DNA of 7,263 nt from an uncultured Oscillospiraceae bacterium. Its GTDB lineage: Bacteria; Bacillota; Clostridia; Oscillospirales; Acutalibacteraceae. Shown piece after piece: positions 1 to 6,614 of this stretch. Within the stretch, counting starts at the first letter, position 1; each line of letters opens with the position of its first letter. Where the stretch lies: the NCBI GenBank assembly GCA_902462665.1, contig CABQCM010000063.1, positions 1-7,263 on the forward strand. The letters run 5' to 3'. The notes below the pieces were generated by a model. That model was not told the DNA's origin and ran no database searches. It worked only from the letters and a program-made list of their open reading frames with translations. The position numbers and the translations under genes are program-made.

Positions 1-23
1 ACCAAGGGTACACACGTCTACTG

Positions 24-263
24 GCGACCAAAAGGGCGTTCTCGGCAGCGTCGGAAAGCCCGCTCGCAGTTTGCGACCGAGACTATCCGCCCTTTTGTTC
101 TGCAAGCTAAGCTTTTCCAAGTTGATCGACTATAAAAAAGCGACTAGCAAGGCTGATGAGGCCACCTGGTTGCCGCCCGACAACGAGGACAACATTGTCG
201 GCGTTTTTGTTCGAGCCAATAAACTTTATTTCCTCTTGTCAAGCGATGGAGGAGTAGGTTGAT
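24..263 (+). repeat. Copy 1 of a diverged inverted structured element (candidate noncoding RNA)
   Basis: This stretch aligns with the reverse complement of about 5684-5920. The shared blocks include 13 identical bases (35-47 against 5886-5898), 19 of 25 bases (173-197 against 5745-5769, all six differences transitions) and 11 of 12 bases (236-247 against 5695-5706). It can fold into an outer stem 30-38/88-96 and an inner stem 40-45/77-82 that encloses the hairpin TCGCA-GTT-TGCGA (64-76). A second arm is 177-183/195-201 with an 11-nt loop. Reading frames through it start only at TTG, have no ribosome binding site and are not kept in copy 2, so I do not call a gene. The strand follows the G-U wobble pattern described under findings. 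The family is not recognised, and the element may extend past the left edge of the window. Confidence 0.5.
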
Positions 264-390
264 AGGCAAAAAGGCGTACTTAACAATGTAATTTATTTTT
301 AAAAAAGAACATGAAATAGGCATGAAACAATTTCCGTGCCACGTGCACAAAAGATTTGAAAAAAGAACGATGAAAATACAAAAAACGATC

Positions 391-419
391 TTTACAACTG
401 CCTGGAATTGTGATAAGAT
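391..419 (+). promoter_or_regulatory. Sigma-A-like promoter of the dockerin protein gene
   Basis: TTTACA (391-396) and TAAGAT (414-419) are separated by 17 bp. A TG at 411-412 one base before the -10 gives an extended -10 element. A-rich sequence at 350-388 lies just upstream and could act as an UP element. Transcription would start near 426 and leave a leader of about 244 nt before the start codon at 670. No better promoter was seen between here and the gene. Confidence 0.5.
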
Positions 420-509
420 ACAATTAATTTATGCAACGTAATTAAAAAACTATATAAGAAATATGCAGCTAGAGAAGCAGACCAGGATGTCGAACTGGTT
501 TCCCCATGG

Positions 510-535
510 AAAGCGTAGGTACATATACGCTTTTT
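510..535 (+). terminator. Terminator-like hairpin inside the leader (possible attenuator)
   Basis: AAAGCGTA (510-517) pairs perfectly with TACGCTTT (526-533) around an 8-nt loop. The 3' arm runs into five Ts (531-535). This has the form of a weak intrinsic terminator lying between the promoter and the start codon. A second hairpin, ACCAG/CTGGT (481-485/495-499), sits just before it, and CAGAG/CTCTG pairing occurs further down near 589-605. I recognise no known riboswitch aptamer, so a regulatory role is inferred only from position and shape. Confidence 0.35.
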
Positions 536-656
536 CGTTGCGCATGTCGCCGGTGCGTATGGTGGGGAATCTGGTTTCACATAGGGCGGTCAGAGGGCCG
601 CTCTGTCTTCGCCGTGTCTCTCGTTTGGGGAGCATGGCTTGCGACAACATTTTATT

Positions 657-663
657 GGGAGGG
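657..663 (+). promoter_or_regulatory. Ribosome binding site that fixes the start of the dockerin protein
   Basis: GGGAGGG lies 6 nt before the ATG at 670. The reading frame is open back to an ATG at 463, but that codon has no Shine-Dalgarno and would put over 60 non-secretory residues ahead of a clear signal peptide. This site therefore supports 670 as the start. Confidence 0.75.
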
Positions 664-669
664 TATGTC

Positions 670-3600
670 ATGCAAAAAGGTTATCTCAGACGTCCATTGG
701 CGACGCTGCTGTCCCTGCTCATGGTGATCGGCATGTTCACCGTGTGCGGTTTTGGCGCGTTGGCCGACGGAGACGTAACCGACATTAAGGTCAAAACCTG
801 GTCGGTTGACGACTTGGATGCCGCCGCACAGGCCACCGGCACCAAGAATGTATTTGACAAAGCAATCTATCACAAGACCGATTACGTAATCGGCGCCCAG
901 CGGGACGATAATACGCCCGGCGGGAACTGGCTGTTCCACTCGCAGGGGCTGACCAACAACAATCACTTCAAAAAAGGCGACACCCTGCGCGTATCGGTCT
1001 ATCTCAAGGGCGAATTGAGAGGGGCCGGCGCTTGGGGACGCCTCGAACTTGCTTATAATAATGACGGCCAGCTTACGCACCAGATCGAATTCACGCCCGA
1101 TGTCATTGATCAGATGACCGACGTTGGCGTGGACGGCATCAAAAAGCTGACCTGGGACGTTGAGTTGGATCAGGACGGATATTCCGAGAACGGCAAGCTG
1201 ATGCAGAGCCGCATCTGGGTCAACGGCGGCGCGTATCTTGCCTGCTACGGCGTGGAGTATTATAACCTGACCACCAATCAGGCCATCTGGGGCATGGATC
1301 CGGTAAAGGGAAAGGAAGGCGGCGATGCCAGCACACTGATCACCCGTCCGGCCCTGCGTACCTACTGCACTCATCCGGATGGCAGCGTGCGCGGCGACGC
1401 GGGAGAGAACTGGCAGTATACCGCGCAGAATTACGAGGGCGATTTTGCCGATGCTAAGAACGGCGACGTCAATTCGGTGCTCTTTAATAACCTCAGTGCC
1501 GGTCAATTGGCTGCCGGCAACTATGTGATGAACTTTGACCTGACCACCAAGTTTGCGTTGGGGACGAAGAAGTTCACCTTCAACGTTTACAGCGGCGAGA
1601 ACCAAATTGACACCAAAACCCTGACGCAGGGCGATTGGATCGGTCAGGGCTGGTCTCCCGATTCGGGCATCGTGCGCTCCATCAGCCTGCCCTTCACGGT
1701 GGACGAGCAGGCGGCCGGTCAGGAAATCACCTTTGAAATCGTCTGCCACAACCAGACCCATTTCACCCTGTTCGGCATGGAGCTGCATCAGCTTGTCTCC
1801 GTCGGCGACGCTTTGGCTCAGTGGAGCTACAAAGACCTGCTGGCCGCGAGCGGCCGCAGTCAGATGGGCGTGAACTCCTACTCGGAGGAAGGCAAGAAGG
1901 TCATCGGTACGGAAATGTATGAGGGCGACGGCCTCTGGGCGTGCGAGAATATCGCCACTCCCGAAGAGGTTACCCTGAAAAAGGGGCATACCCTGCGTTT
2001 GGTGCACAAGTTATATGCCCTCAACGGCAATGTGGACGGTTCGCCCTATTTCCGTATTAAGCTGGCTTCGGATGTTAATGTCAATGTCGTGGACCAAGGC
2101 GCTTCTTGGGGCAGCTATTCTACCGACGCTACCAAGTACGATCCGGTGTACGGCTACGCCTATAAAGAGCTTGCTTATGAGTTTACTGCTCCGGAGGAGT
2201 TCTTTGAGGGGGCAGACTCCAGAACCGCTCAGCTGATGAACTGGCTGATGGTCGCTGGTCACAACTATGCCAAGGGACCCATTCGGTGGTACGAGAGCTC
2301 GCTCTACGATGTGACCGACGGCAATAAGCTGTTGTACACCATCGACGGTGAGGCCATCAACGATTCTCATGCGGGCGGCAACACTCAGCGGCGTACGCTT
2401 TACGGCTATGAGCATCAGGCCGAGGTGCCGGTTGGCTATCGTGCTGTTTCCCCCGATCCGAATGGCCAGCAGTGCTGGAGCCGCTTTAACGTGATGTCCG
2501 GCGTGGGCGATACGCCGGTCGAGCCGGGCGATAAGCTCGAGGCGGTTGTCGACATCTGGGTGGACAATGGCTATGATGAGACTGAACTGAAATACGGCTT
2601 TGAACTGTTCAGCGGTGAGGGTCAACAAATTGACTCGGGAATCCGGCTGAGCGACGACGCTTATAATGCTATCCCAACCCAGTTCCATCCGGAGTATGGC
2701 TATGCCTATAAGCGCGTGATCTGCAATTATACGGTTACCGAGGAAACCGGCGCCAGAATCAATGAGCATGGGCTTTATCCGCTGATTGGTACCGATGCCG
2801 TCACCAATATGAAGTACGACAAGCATCCCCTGAGCATCTATCGTTACTATGTTTACAACCAGACGAAGAATGTTTATTATGCTGACATCACCGGCGACGA
2901 CCTGATTTTTATGGGAGGCTCCGGTACGGGCAACGAAGTGATTTGGGCTACCAAGGGCGATATCGCCTATGCTAACGACGGCTTTGTCCGCGCTGGCCAG
3001 GATGTTGCCTTTGACGCTCTGACTGCTTCGGCTGGCATGGCTGGCAAGTATGCCCTGAACTTTGCTGTCGCGGGCGACGAGGGCGCAGAATACACCCTCA
3101 CTGCCTATGAGAAGAACGGCGAAACCCTAACCCCCATTGCCTCCAAGAGCTTTAACGCTGCCGGCGGCGAGGAACTGGTCGAGCTGGCCTTTAACATCCG
3201 TGAGAATCGGGTGGGCAAGGACTTGACCTTTGGCATCGCCACAAAGACCGGCGAACTGGGCGTCAAGACTGTCTCCCTGCAGTATGCGGGCGAGCTGGAA
3301 ATCGAGACCGCGCATACCTGGAGCGTGAGCGATATCGCGGGCGCTTCGCTGGATGAAAACATGACCTATGAGTTCACCAACCGAATTACCATCGGCGCGA
3401 ACGTCAAGAACGGCCCCTGGGAGATCTTTTATGGTGGTTATCACTGGACCGGTCCCATCGAAGGTGTGAATAAAGGTGACGTCCTGCGTATGGAGGTTGA
3501 CCTTGGCACTGCGGAATCGGTGACCAATGTGGACGGTCAGATGGGTACCATGTACCTGTGCAACGACCATGACGATTTGAACTACGTTTCGGACAAGACG

Positions 3601-5580
3601 ACTTACTCCGGCGCGCAGTACAACGCGCTCGAGGAGAAGACCAACGCTGAGTATGGGTATACCTACCGCACGCTGACCGCGAAGGTAACCGTGCCCGATA
3701 ACGACGCTTTGGTGAACGCCGTCACCACCGGCGGCGGTTTCGACTTCCGGCTGGATACGTGCCAGATTGCCGAAAATGGGCGCAAGGTCTACCGTGCGGC
3801 CATCGTCAACGAGACCACGGGCCAGACGGTTTACGAAGTGAGCGGCGCTCAAATCCGCCCGCTGCTCTTCCCGACGGCGCAGAGCACGGATATCACCGTG
3901 ATCGACGGCTATAAGGAGGAAATTTACGGTCTCGAGGTCAACGGCGATACCAATTTCCCCGCCAGCAACGGCTTGTGGGCCACCATGAATATTCCCGTGT
4001 ACGGCATTACCTTCGAGGCGGGCCACACGATCCGCTTTGTTCAGAGAATGTATGTGGTGGACGATGCTTTCTCCGGCGCCGGCCCCTTCTTCCGCGTGTA
4101 TAACGGCCCAACCAAGATTGCCGACGAAAGCATTGGCTGGGATATCTACAAGAATGCCGAGGAACAGATTGATTCCGAGTATGACTACATTTACAAGGAA
4201 ATCCCCTATGAGGTGGAAATCACCGATGAAACGGCCTGCGCCAACGCGACAATCGAGCATTGGCTGACCGTTCCCGGCGCGAACTACAACGAGAGCGTGA
4301 TTCAGTTCTATCAGTTTGAGGCTTACGACGTCACCAACGGCGACGAGGCGCTGCTCTATACGCTGGATGGCGCTGCGATTGCCAAGGCCAATAAGTCGGA
4401 CAACATTGAGTCCCATCCAATTTCCTTTGTGGAAATGAATCCCGAAAAGGCTTCGGCCGTCGTCTTCAGCGCGGACGCTGCGGGCGCTGTGACCAAGCCC
4501 CTTTCGGTCACCCTTGCTGATTTGGGCATGGGCGCCGGCGTGTACGAAATGGTGGCAAACAACGCTGAGAACGTTACCGCCAATGCGATTATCACGCTGG
4601 GCGAAGACCTTTATACCATCGGTGCGGGCGAGTTTGTCGTCACCGAGGATATTCTCAACGCTCCCATCGGCTTTGTGCTGAACAAAGAGGCGGGCGCTGT
4701 GGCGAAAATCGGCGGCGTGGATCTTGTGAAGGTGCGCGACCTGGCTGAGGGCGATACCCAGAACTATCAGGAAGAGCTCGATAAGCTCAATAAAGCTGCT
4801 GCCGATGCAGTGATTGCCAAGATTGCGGCTCTGCCTGAGACCGTGGCCCTGACTGACGAGGCTGCGATTGTGGACGCACGCACTGCTTTCGATGCGCTGA
4901 CTGCGAGCCAGCAGGCTCTGGTGGACAACCAAGAGAAGCTTGAGAAGGCGGAGGCCGATTTGGCTGCGCTCAAGGGCGACAAGGCTGCTGCCGATGCGGT
5001 GATTGCCAAGATTGCGGCCCTGCCTGCCGTTGACAGCATTACGCTGGCGAACGCCGAGGCAGTTGATGAAGCGGAAGCGGCTTACAACGCGCTGAGCGAC
5101 GCCGCTAAGAATATGGTGGACGCGGCTTCGGCTGACAAGCTCACCGGCGCTGTGGCTAAGATTAAGGCGCTTCGCGACGATAAGGCTGCCGCCGAGGCGG
5201 TCGAAGCCAAAATTAACGCGCTGCCGGATTCCGTCACCGCGGCCAATAAAGAGGCTGTGGACGAGGCGGAAGCGGCTTATGAGGCCTTGACCGACGCGCA
5301 GAAGGCCTTGGTCAGCGAAGAAGCGAAAGCAAAGCTGGATGCCGCTGTCAATGCGCTCAAGGGTAAGTTGGGCGACGTTAACAACGACGACAAAATTGAC
5401 GCTACCGACGCGCTGATGGCGTTGCAGCATTCGGTCAAGCTCATTACGTTGAATGACGCCCAGTTCCGGGCAGCCAACGTGAATGGCGACGACAAGGTGG
5501 ATGCTGCCGACGCGCTGCTGATTCTGCAGTGCTCGGTTGAGCTCATCAAAGCCGAGGATTTTCCCGCGGCAAAGAAATAA
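670..5580 (+). CDS. Secreted multi-module dockerin protein, 1636 residues
   Basis: Residues 1-32 form a signal peptide: basic KGYLRR, a hydrophobic core and ALA before the likely signal peptidase I cut at 32/33. The C in VCG lacks a lipobox. Two kinds of beta-rich module then alternate. The larger modules, near 41-214, 385-566, 574-749, 881-1064 and 1074-1241, share a TWSVxDL-like start, a KGDTLR-like strand, EYGYAYKxx and a closing YxxTxxxxxY strand. The smaller ones, near 226-377, 751-878 and 1257-1358, have an AGxYxMNF-like core. Three helical repeats follow (1376-1566), then a type I dockerin (1567-1636) with calcium loops at 1569-1580 and 1603-1614. Dockerins bind cohesins, so the protein is probably docked on an extracellular scaffold. 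No glycosidase, protease or anchor motif is recognised. The large modules may be carbohydrate-binding or adhesive, which is inference. Module edges are approximate. The gene is monocistronic, with its own promoter and terminator. Confidence 0.9.
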   Translation: MQKGYLRRPLATLLSLLMVIGMFTVCGFGALADGDVTDIKVKTWSVDDLDAAAQATGTKNVFDKAIYHKTDYVIGAQRDDNTPGGNWLFHSQGLTNNNHFKKGDTLRVSVYLKGELRGAGAWGRLELAYNNDGQLTHQIEFTPDVIDQMTDVGVDGIKKLTWDVELDQDGYSENGKLMQSRIWVNGGAYLACYGVEYYNLTTNQAIWGMDPVKGKEGGDASTLITRPALRTYCTHPDGSVRGDAGENWQYTAQNYEGDFADAKNGDVNSVLFNNLSAGQLAAGNYVMNFDLTTKFALGTKKFTFNVYSGENQIDTKTLTQGDWIGQGWSPDSGIVRSISLPFTVDEQAAGQEITFEIVCHNQTHFTLFGMELHQLVSVGDALAQWSYKDLLAASGRSQMGVNSYSEEGKKVIGTEMYEGDGLWACENIATPEEVTLKKGHTLRLVHKLYALNGNVDGSPYFRIKLASDVNVNVVDQGASWGSYSTDATKYDPVYGYAYKELAYEFTAPEEFFEGADSRTAQLMNWLMVAGHNYAKGPIRWYESSLYDVTDGNKLLYTIDGEAINDSHAGGNTQRRTLYGYEHQAEVPVGYRAVSPDPNGQQCWSRFNVMSGVGDTPVEPGDKLEAVVDIWVDNGYDETELKYGFELFSGEGQQIDSGIRLSDDAYNAIPTQFHPEYGYAYKRVICNYTVTEETGARINEHGLYPLIGTDAVTNMKYDKHPLSIYRYYVYNQTKNVYYADITGDDLIFMGGSGTGNEVIWATKGDIAYANDGFVRAGQDVAFDALTASAGMAGKYALNFAVAGDEGAEYTLTAYEKNGETLTPIASKSFNAAGGEELVELAFNIRENRVGKDLTFGIATKTGELGVKTVSLQYAGELEIETAHTWSVSDIAGASLDENMTYEFTNRITIGANVKNGPWEIFYGGYHWTGPIEGVNKGDVLRMEVDLGTAESVTNVDGQMGTMYLCNDHDDLNYVSDKTTYSGAQYNALEEKTNAEYGYTYRTLTAKVTVPDNDALVNAVTTGGGFDFRLDTCQIAENGRKVYRAAIVNETTGQTVYEVSGAQIRPLLFPTAQSTDITVIDGYKEEIYGLEVNGDTNFPASNGLWATMNIPVYGITFEAGHTIRFVQRMYVVDDAFSGAGPFFRVYNGPTKIADESIGWDIYKNAEEQIDSEYDYIYKEIPYEVEITDETACANATIEHWLTVPGANYNESVIQFYQFEAYDVTNGDEALLYTLDGAAIAKANKSDNIESHPISFVEMNPEKASAVVFSADAAGAVTKPLSVTLADLGMGAGVYEMVANNAENVTANAIITLGEDLYTIGAGEFVVTEDILNAPIGFVLNKEAGAVAKIGGVDLVKVRDLAEGDTQNYQEELDKLNKAAADAVIAKIAALPETVALTDEAAIVDARTAFDALTASQQALVDNQEKLEKAEADLAALKGDKAAADAVIAKIAALPAVDSITLANAEAVDEAEAAYNALSDAAKNMVDAASADKLTGAVAKIKALRDDKAAAEAVEAKINALPDSVTAANKEAVDEAEAAYEALTDAQKALVSEEAKAKLDAAVNALKGKLGDVNNDDKIDATDALMALQHSVKLITLNDAQFRAANVNGDDKVDAADALLILQCSVELIKAEDFPAAKK
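4795..5367 (+). repeat. Three tandem helical repeats encoded near the end of the dockerin gene
   Basis: Three units of about 61-67 codons start at 4795, 4984 and 5185. Each begins AAAxAVxAKIxALP and continues with an EAxxxARxAYxALTxAQKALV-type helix and a Lys/Glu-rich helix ending in ALK. They are rich in Ala, Glu, Asp and Lys and resemble the three-helix spacer repeats common in Firmicutes surface proteins. Units 1 and 2 are nearly identical in DNA over their first 40 or so bases, with only synonymous changes, which suggests a fairly recent duplication. They likely act as a rigid spacer between the beta modules and the dockerin. Confidence 0.8.
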
Positions 5581-5639
5581 TTTGCTGAAATAAGATGAGC
5601 ACACGGCGTCGTATGCCGTGAATCATCGCAGCGAGACAG

Positions 5640-5683
5640 CCAACCTCCGGTACGGCAAAGCCGTGGCGGGGGTTGGTTTTTTT
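5640..5683 (+). terminator. Intrinsic terminator of the dockerin protein gene
   Basis: A 17-position stem pairs 5640-5656 with 5660-5676 around an AAA loop, with one mismatch and a few wobble pairs. It is followed directly by seven Ts (5677-5683). It starts 60 nt after the stop codon. A smaller hairpin, CACGGC/GCCGTG (5602-5607/5615-5620), lies between the stop codon and the terminator. Confidence 0.9.
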
Positions 5684-5685
5684 GT

Positions 5686-5920
5686 CAAGGTAGTATCGTT
5701 TGACAAAGAAAAATACGGTTTACCGGCGCGAGACCGGGAGGAAGCAGTGTTGCCCTTGCTGCCGGGTGGACGGCTACCTCTCTAGTCCATTTTCTTCATA
5801 GCCAAAAAACTCCGAAGGACCTGTCAACGAAGCAAAAGAGCGATTGGCAAGGCCGCAGGTTGCGGTCGAGCTGTCGCCCGGCCAATGCCGAGAACGCCGC
5901 GGACCGCCCTTTGGCTTGGG
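5686..5920 (-). repeat. Copy 2 of the diverged inverted structured element (candidate noncoding RNA)
   Basis: This is the inverted partner of the element at 24-263. In plus-strand coordinates its stems are AAAGAGCG/CGCCCTTT (5835-5842/5905-5912), ATTGGC/GCCAAT (5843-5848/5881-5886), the hairpin CCGCA-GGT-TGCGG (5853-5865), GCAG/CTGC (5744-5747/5759-5762) and AGGTAG/CTACCT (about 5689-5694 with 5773-5778). Most of these match stems in copy 1 but use different base pairs. It differs by an insertion of about 10 nt near 5899-5908 and lacks about 13-15 nt present in copy 1 near 145-165. All frames that match copy 1 contain stops or shifts, so it is not a gene. The minus strand is preferred because the mismatched pairs become G-U wobbles there. 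It lies between two terminators and has no clear promoter. Confidence 0.5.
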
Positions 5921-5983
5921 TACTTCCCCGGTTGTAATCATCAAATGAAACGGACTTTCGGCGGCGGGGAAATGTGTTGACAG

Positions 5984-6022
5984 CATAAAGAAAGACGCCC
6001 CCGGGAAAATCCCGAGGGCGTC
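5984..6022 (-). terminator. Intrinsic terminator of the Cys-rich small protein gene
   Basis: GACGCCC with CCGGGA (5994-6006) pairs with 6010-6022. This gives a 13-position stem with a single C/A mismatch and a 3-nt loop. Read on the minus strand, the stem is followed by TTTCTTT (5993-5987). It begins about 18 nt beyond the stop codon of the small gene. Confidence 0.88.
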
Positions 6023-6040
6023 GCTGAAAAGGGAGGTCGG

Positions 6041-6196
6041 TTAGCAGCCACAGCCACAATCGTTGTTGCAACCGCAACCACAGTTGTTAGCAGCGCAGCC
6101 GCAGCCACAACCATTGTTGTTACCGCTGCAGGCAACCCAGATGATTACGAGCAGGATGATCCAGCTGCAGCTATTGTTACCAAGGAAATTGCACAT
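6041..6196 (-). CDS. 51-residue Cys/Gly/Asn-rich membrane-anchored small protein
   Basis: The start ATG (6196-6194) is preceded 9 nt upstream by AAAGGAGG (6213-6206), an almost ideal Shine-Dalgarno. The gene ends at TAA and is followed by a strong terminator. The peptide starts MCNFLGNNSC. A hydrophobic segment rich in Trp, Ile, Leu and Val follows (about residues 12-23), and the tail carries three CGCGC blocks at residues 30-34, 39-43 and 47-51 separated by Asn-rich linkers. Twelve of 51 residues are Cys. The tail could be surface-exposed and disulfide cross-linked, or could bind metal. Tiny Gly/Asn/Cys peptides with one hydrophobic segment occur in spore-formers, including coat or YjcZ-like proteins, but I cannot assign it to a family. 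It has its own transcription unit, divergent from ctsR and convergent with the dockerin gene. Confidence 0.8.
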   Translation of the reverse strand: MCNFLGNNSCSWIILLVIIWVACSGNNNGCGCGCAANNCGCGCNNDCGCGC

Positions 6197-6230
6197 TGTG
6201 TTTTGCCTCCTTTCAAGCCTTCATTAGCAT

Positions 6231-6259
6231 ACTATGACAGAGCGCGGAGTTGGTGACAA
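6231..6259 (-). promoter_or_regulatory. Promoter-like sequence for the Cys-rich small protein gene
   Basis: Read on the minus strand, TTGTCA (6259-6254) and CATAGT (6236-6231) are spaced by 17 bp. This matches a sigma-A promoter at five and four of six positions. The -10 reads CATAGTATG, which also resembles the CATANNNT form used by sporulation sigma factors E and K. Which sigma factor reads it cannot be settled from sequence. The spacing to the ribosome binding site leaves a leader of roughly 25-30 nt. Confidence 0.4.
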
Positions 6260-6586
6260 ACGGGGGAGAGATTTTTAAAAAATTATCTGAGGGCGACCCT
6301 GACAGGGGCAGGGGAGGGTGTTTTATACGATAATTCCCTGCTTTGATGTATCCCGACTCACCGCGAGGAAATCAATCGCCCTATAAAATGTAAGAGCCCG
6401 GTAACGCGACCGAAGATTTTGGCACAGAACATGGAATGCACCAGGAAAACGCATGATACAGCCAAACGGCGCAGGGGGAAGCGGCGTAACGCGCGCTGTG
6501 CTCGAATTGCTTTTCTTGCGCCAAAAACAAAAGAAAAATTGAGATAATCGGTGAAAAGCAGAGATAAACGCGGTTGCGTTTGTAAT
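6260..6586. other. Gene-free intergenic stretch with several inverted repeats
   Basis: No reading frame here has a ribosome binding site or recognisable product. A 93-codon minus-strand frame across 6381-6662 starts inside the ctsR operator and is rejected. AATTATC/GATAATT (around 6280-6286 and 6329-6335) flanks a G-rich tract. GCACAG/CTGTGC (6422-6427/6496-6501) encloses smaller hairpins ATGC/GCAT, GCC-AAAC-GGC (6461-6470) and GCG-TAA-CGC (6484-6492). These could be a small folded RNA or chance. I see no convincing promoter or terminator for it. Confidence 0.3.
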
Positions 6587-6614
6587 TTTGACTCTGATTT
6601 GACTTTTTCTGACC
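6587..6614 (-). promoter_or_regulatory. Upstream CtsR operator, inverted heptads
   Basis: Read on the minus strand this gives GGTCAGA-AAA-AGTCAAA (6614-6598). It matches the CtsR tandem heptad consensus RGTCAAA-NAN-RGTCAAA at 13 of 14 heptad positions and has a valid spacer. A third heptad, AGTCAAA (6593-6587), follows after a 4-nt gap. The operator directly abuts the -35 hexamer at 6615. Confidence 0.75.

Noticed and set aside
71..262. 63-codon plus-strand frame inside copy 1 of the folded element
   Set aside because: It starts at TTG without a ribosome site. The matching region of copy 2 needs several frame changes and has stops, while compensatory changes favour an RNA fold. Some residue similarity between copies is explained by the DNA similarity.
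463..669. N-terminal extension of the dockerin protein from the in-frame ATG at 463
   Set aside because: There is no Shine-Dalgarno at 463, and the stretch holds a terminator-like hairpin. It would also bury the signal peptide that begins at 670 behind GGGAGGG.
3127..5604. Long minus-strand open frames opposite the dockerin gene, one of 825 codons
   Set aside because: These are antisense shadows of a codon-biased, GC-rich gene. They have no ribosome site, and their Leu/Ile/Val/Arg-rich sequence matches no family. The plus strand has a signal peptide, repeats and a dockerin.
5726..5748. SRP (4.5S) RNA-like motif on the plus strand: GTTTACC followed by GGGAGGAAGCAG with the same spacing as in Escherichia coli 4.5S RNA
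   Set aside because: The tetraloop stem would have only two good pairs, the flanks do not form the domain IV internal loops, and the homologous copy at 24-263 lacks the motif completely. It is best seen as chance within the folded element.
5774..6135. Minus-strand frames of 64-93 codons overlapping the terminator and the Cys-rich gene
   Set aside because: They run through the terminator stem or are out-of-frame readings of the Cys-rich gene, and none has its own ribosome site.
6299..6334. Possible plus-strand promoter CTGACA with TATA-rich sequence near 6322-6334
   Set aside because: The best -10 candidates sit at 17, 19 or 21 bp with poor matches at each, and no gene or clear RNA follows.
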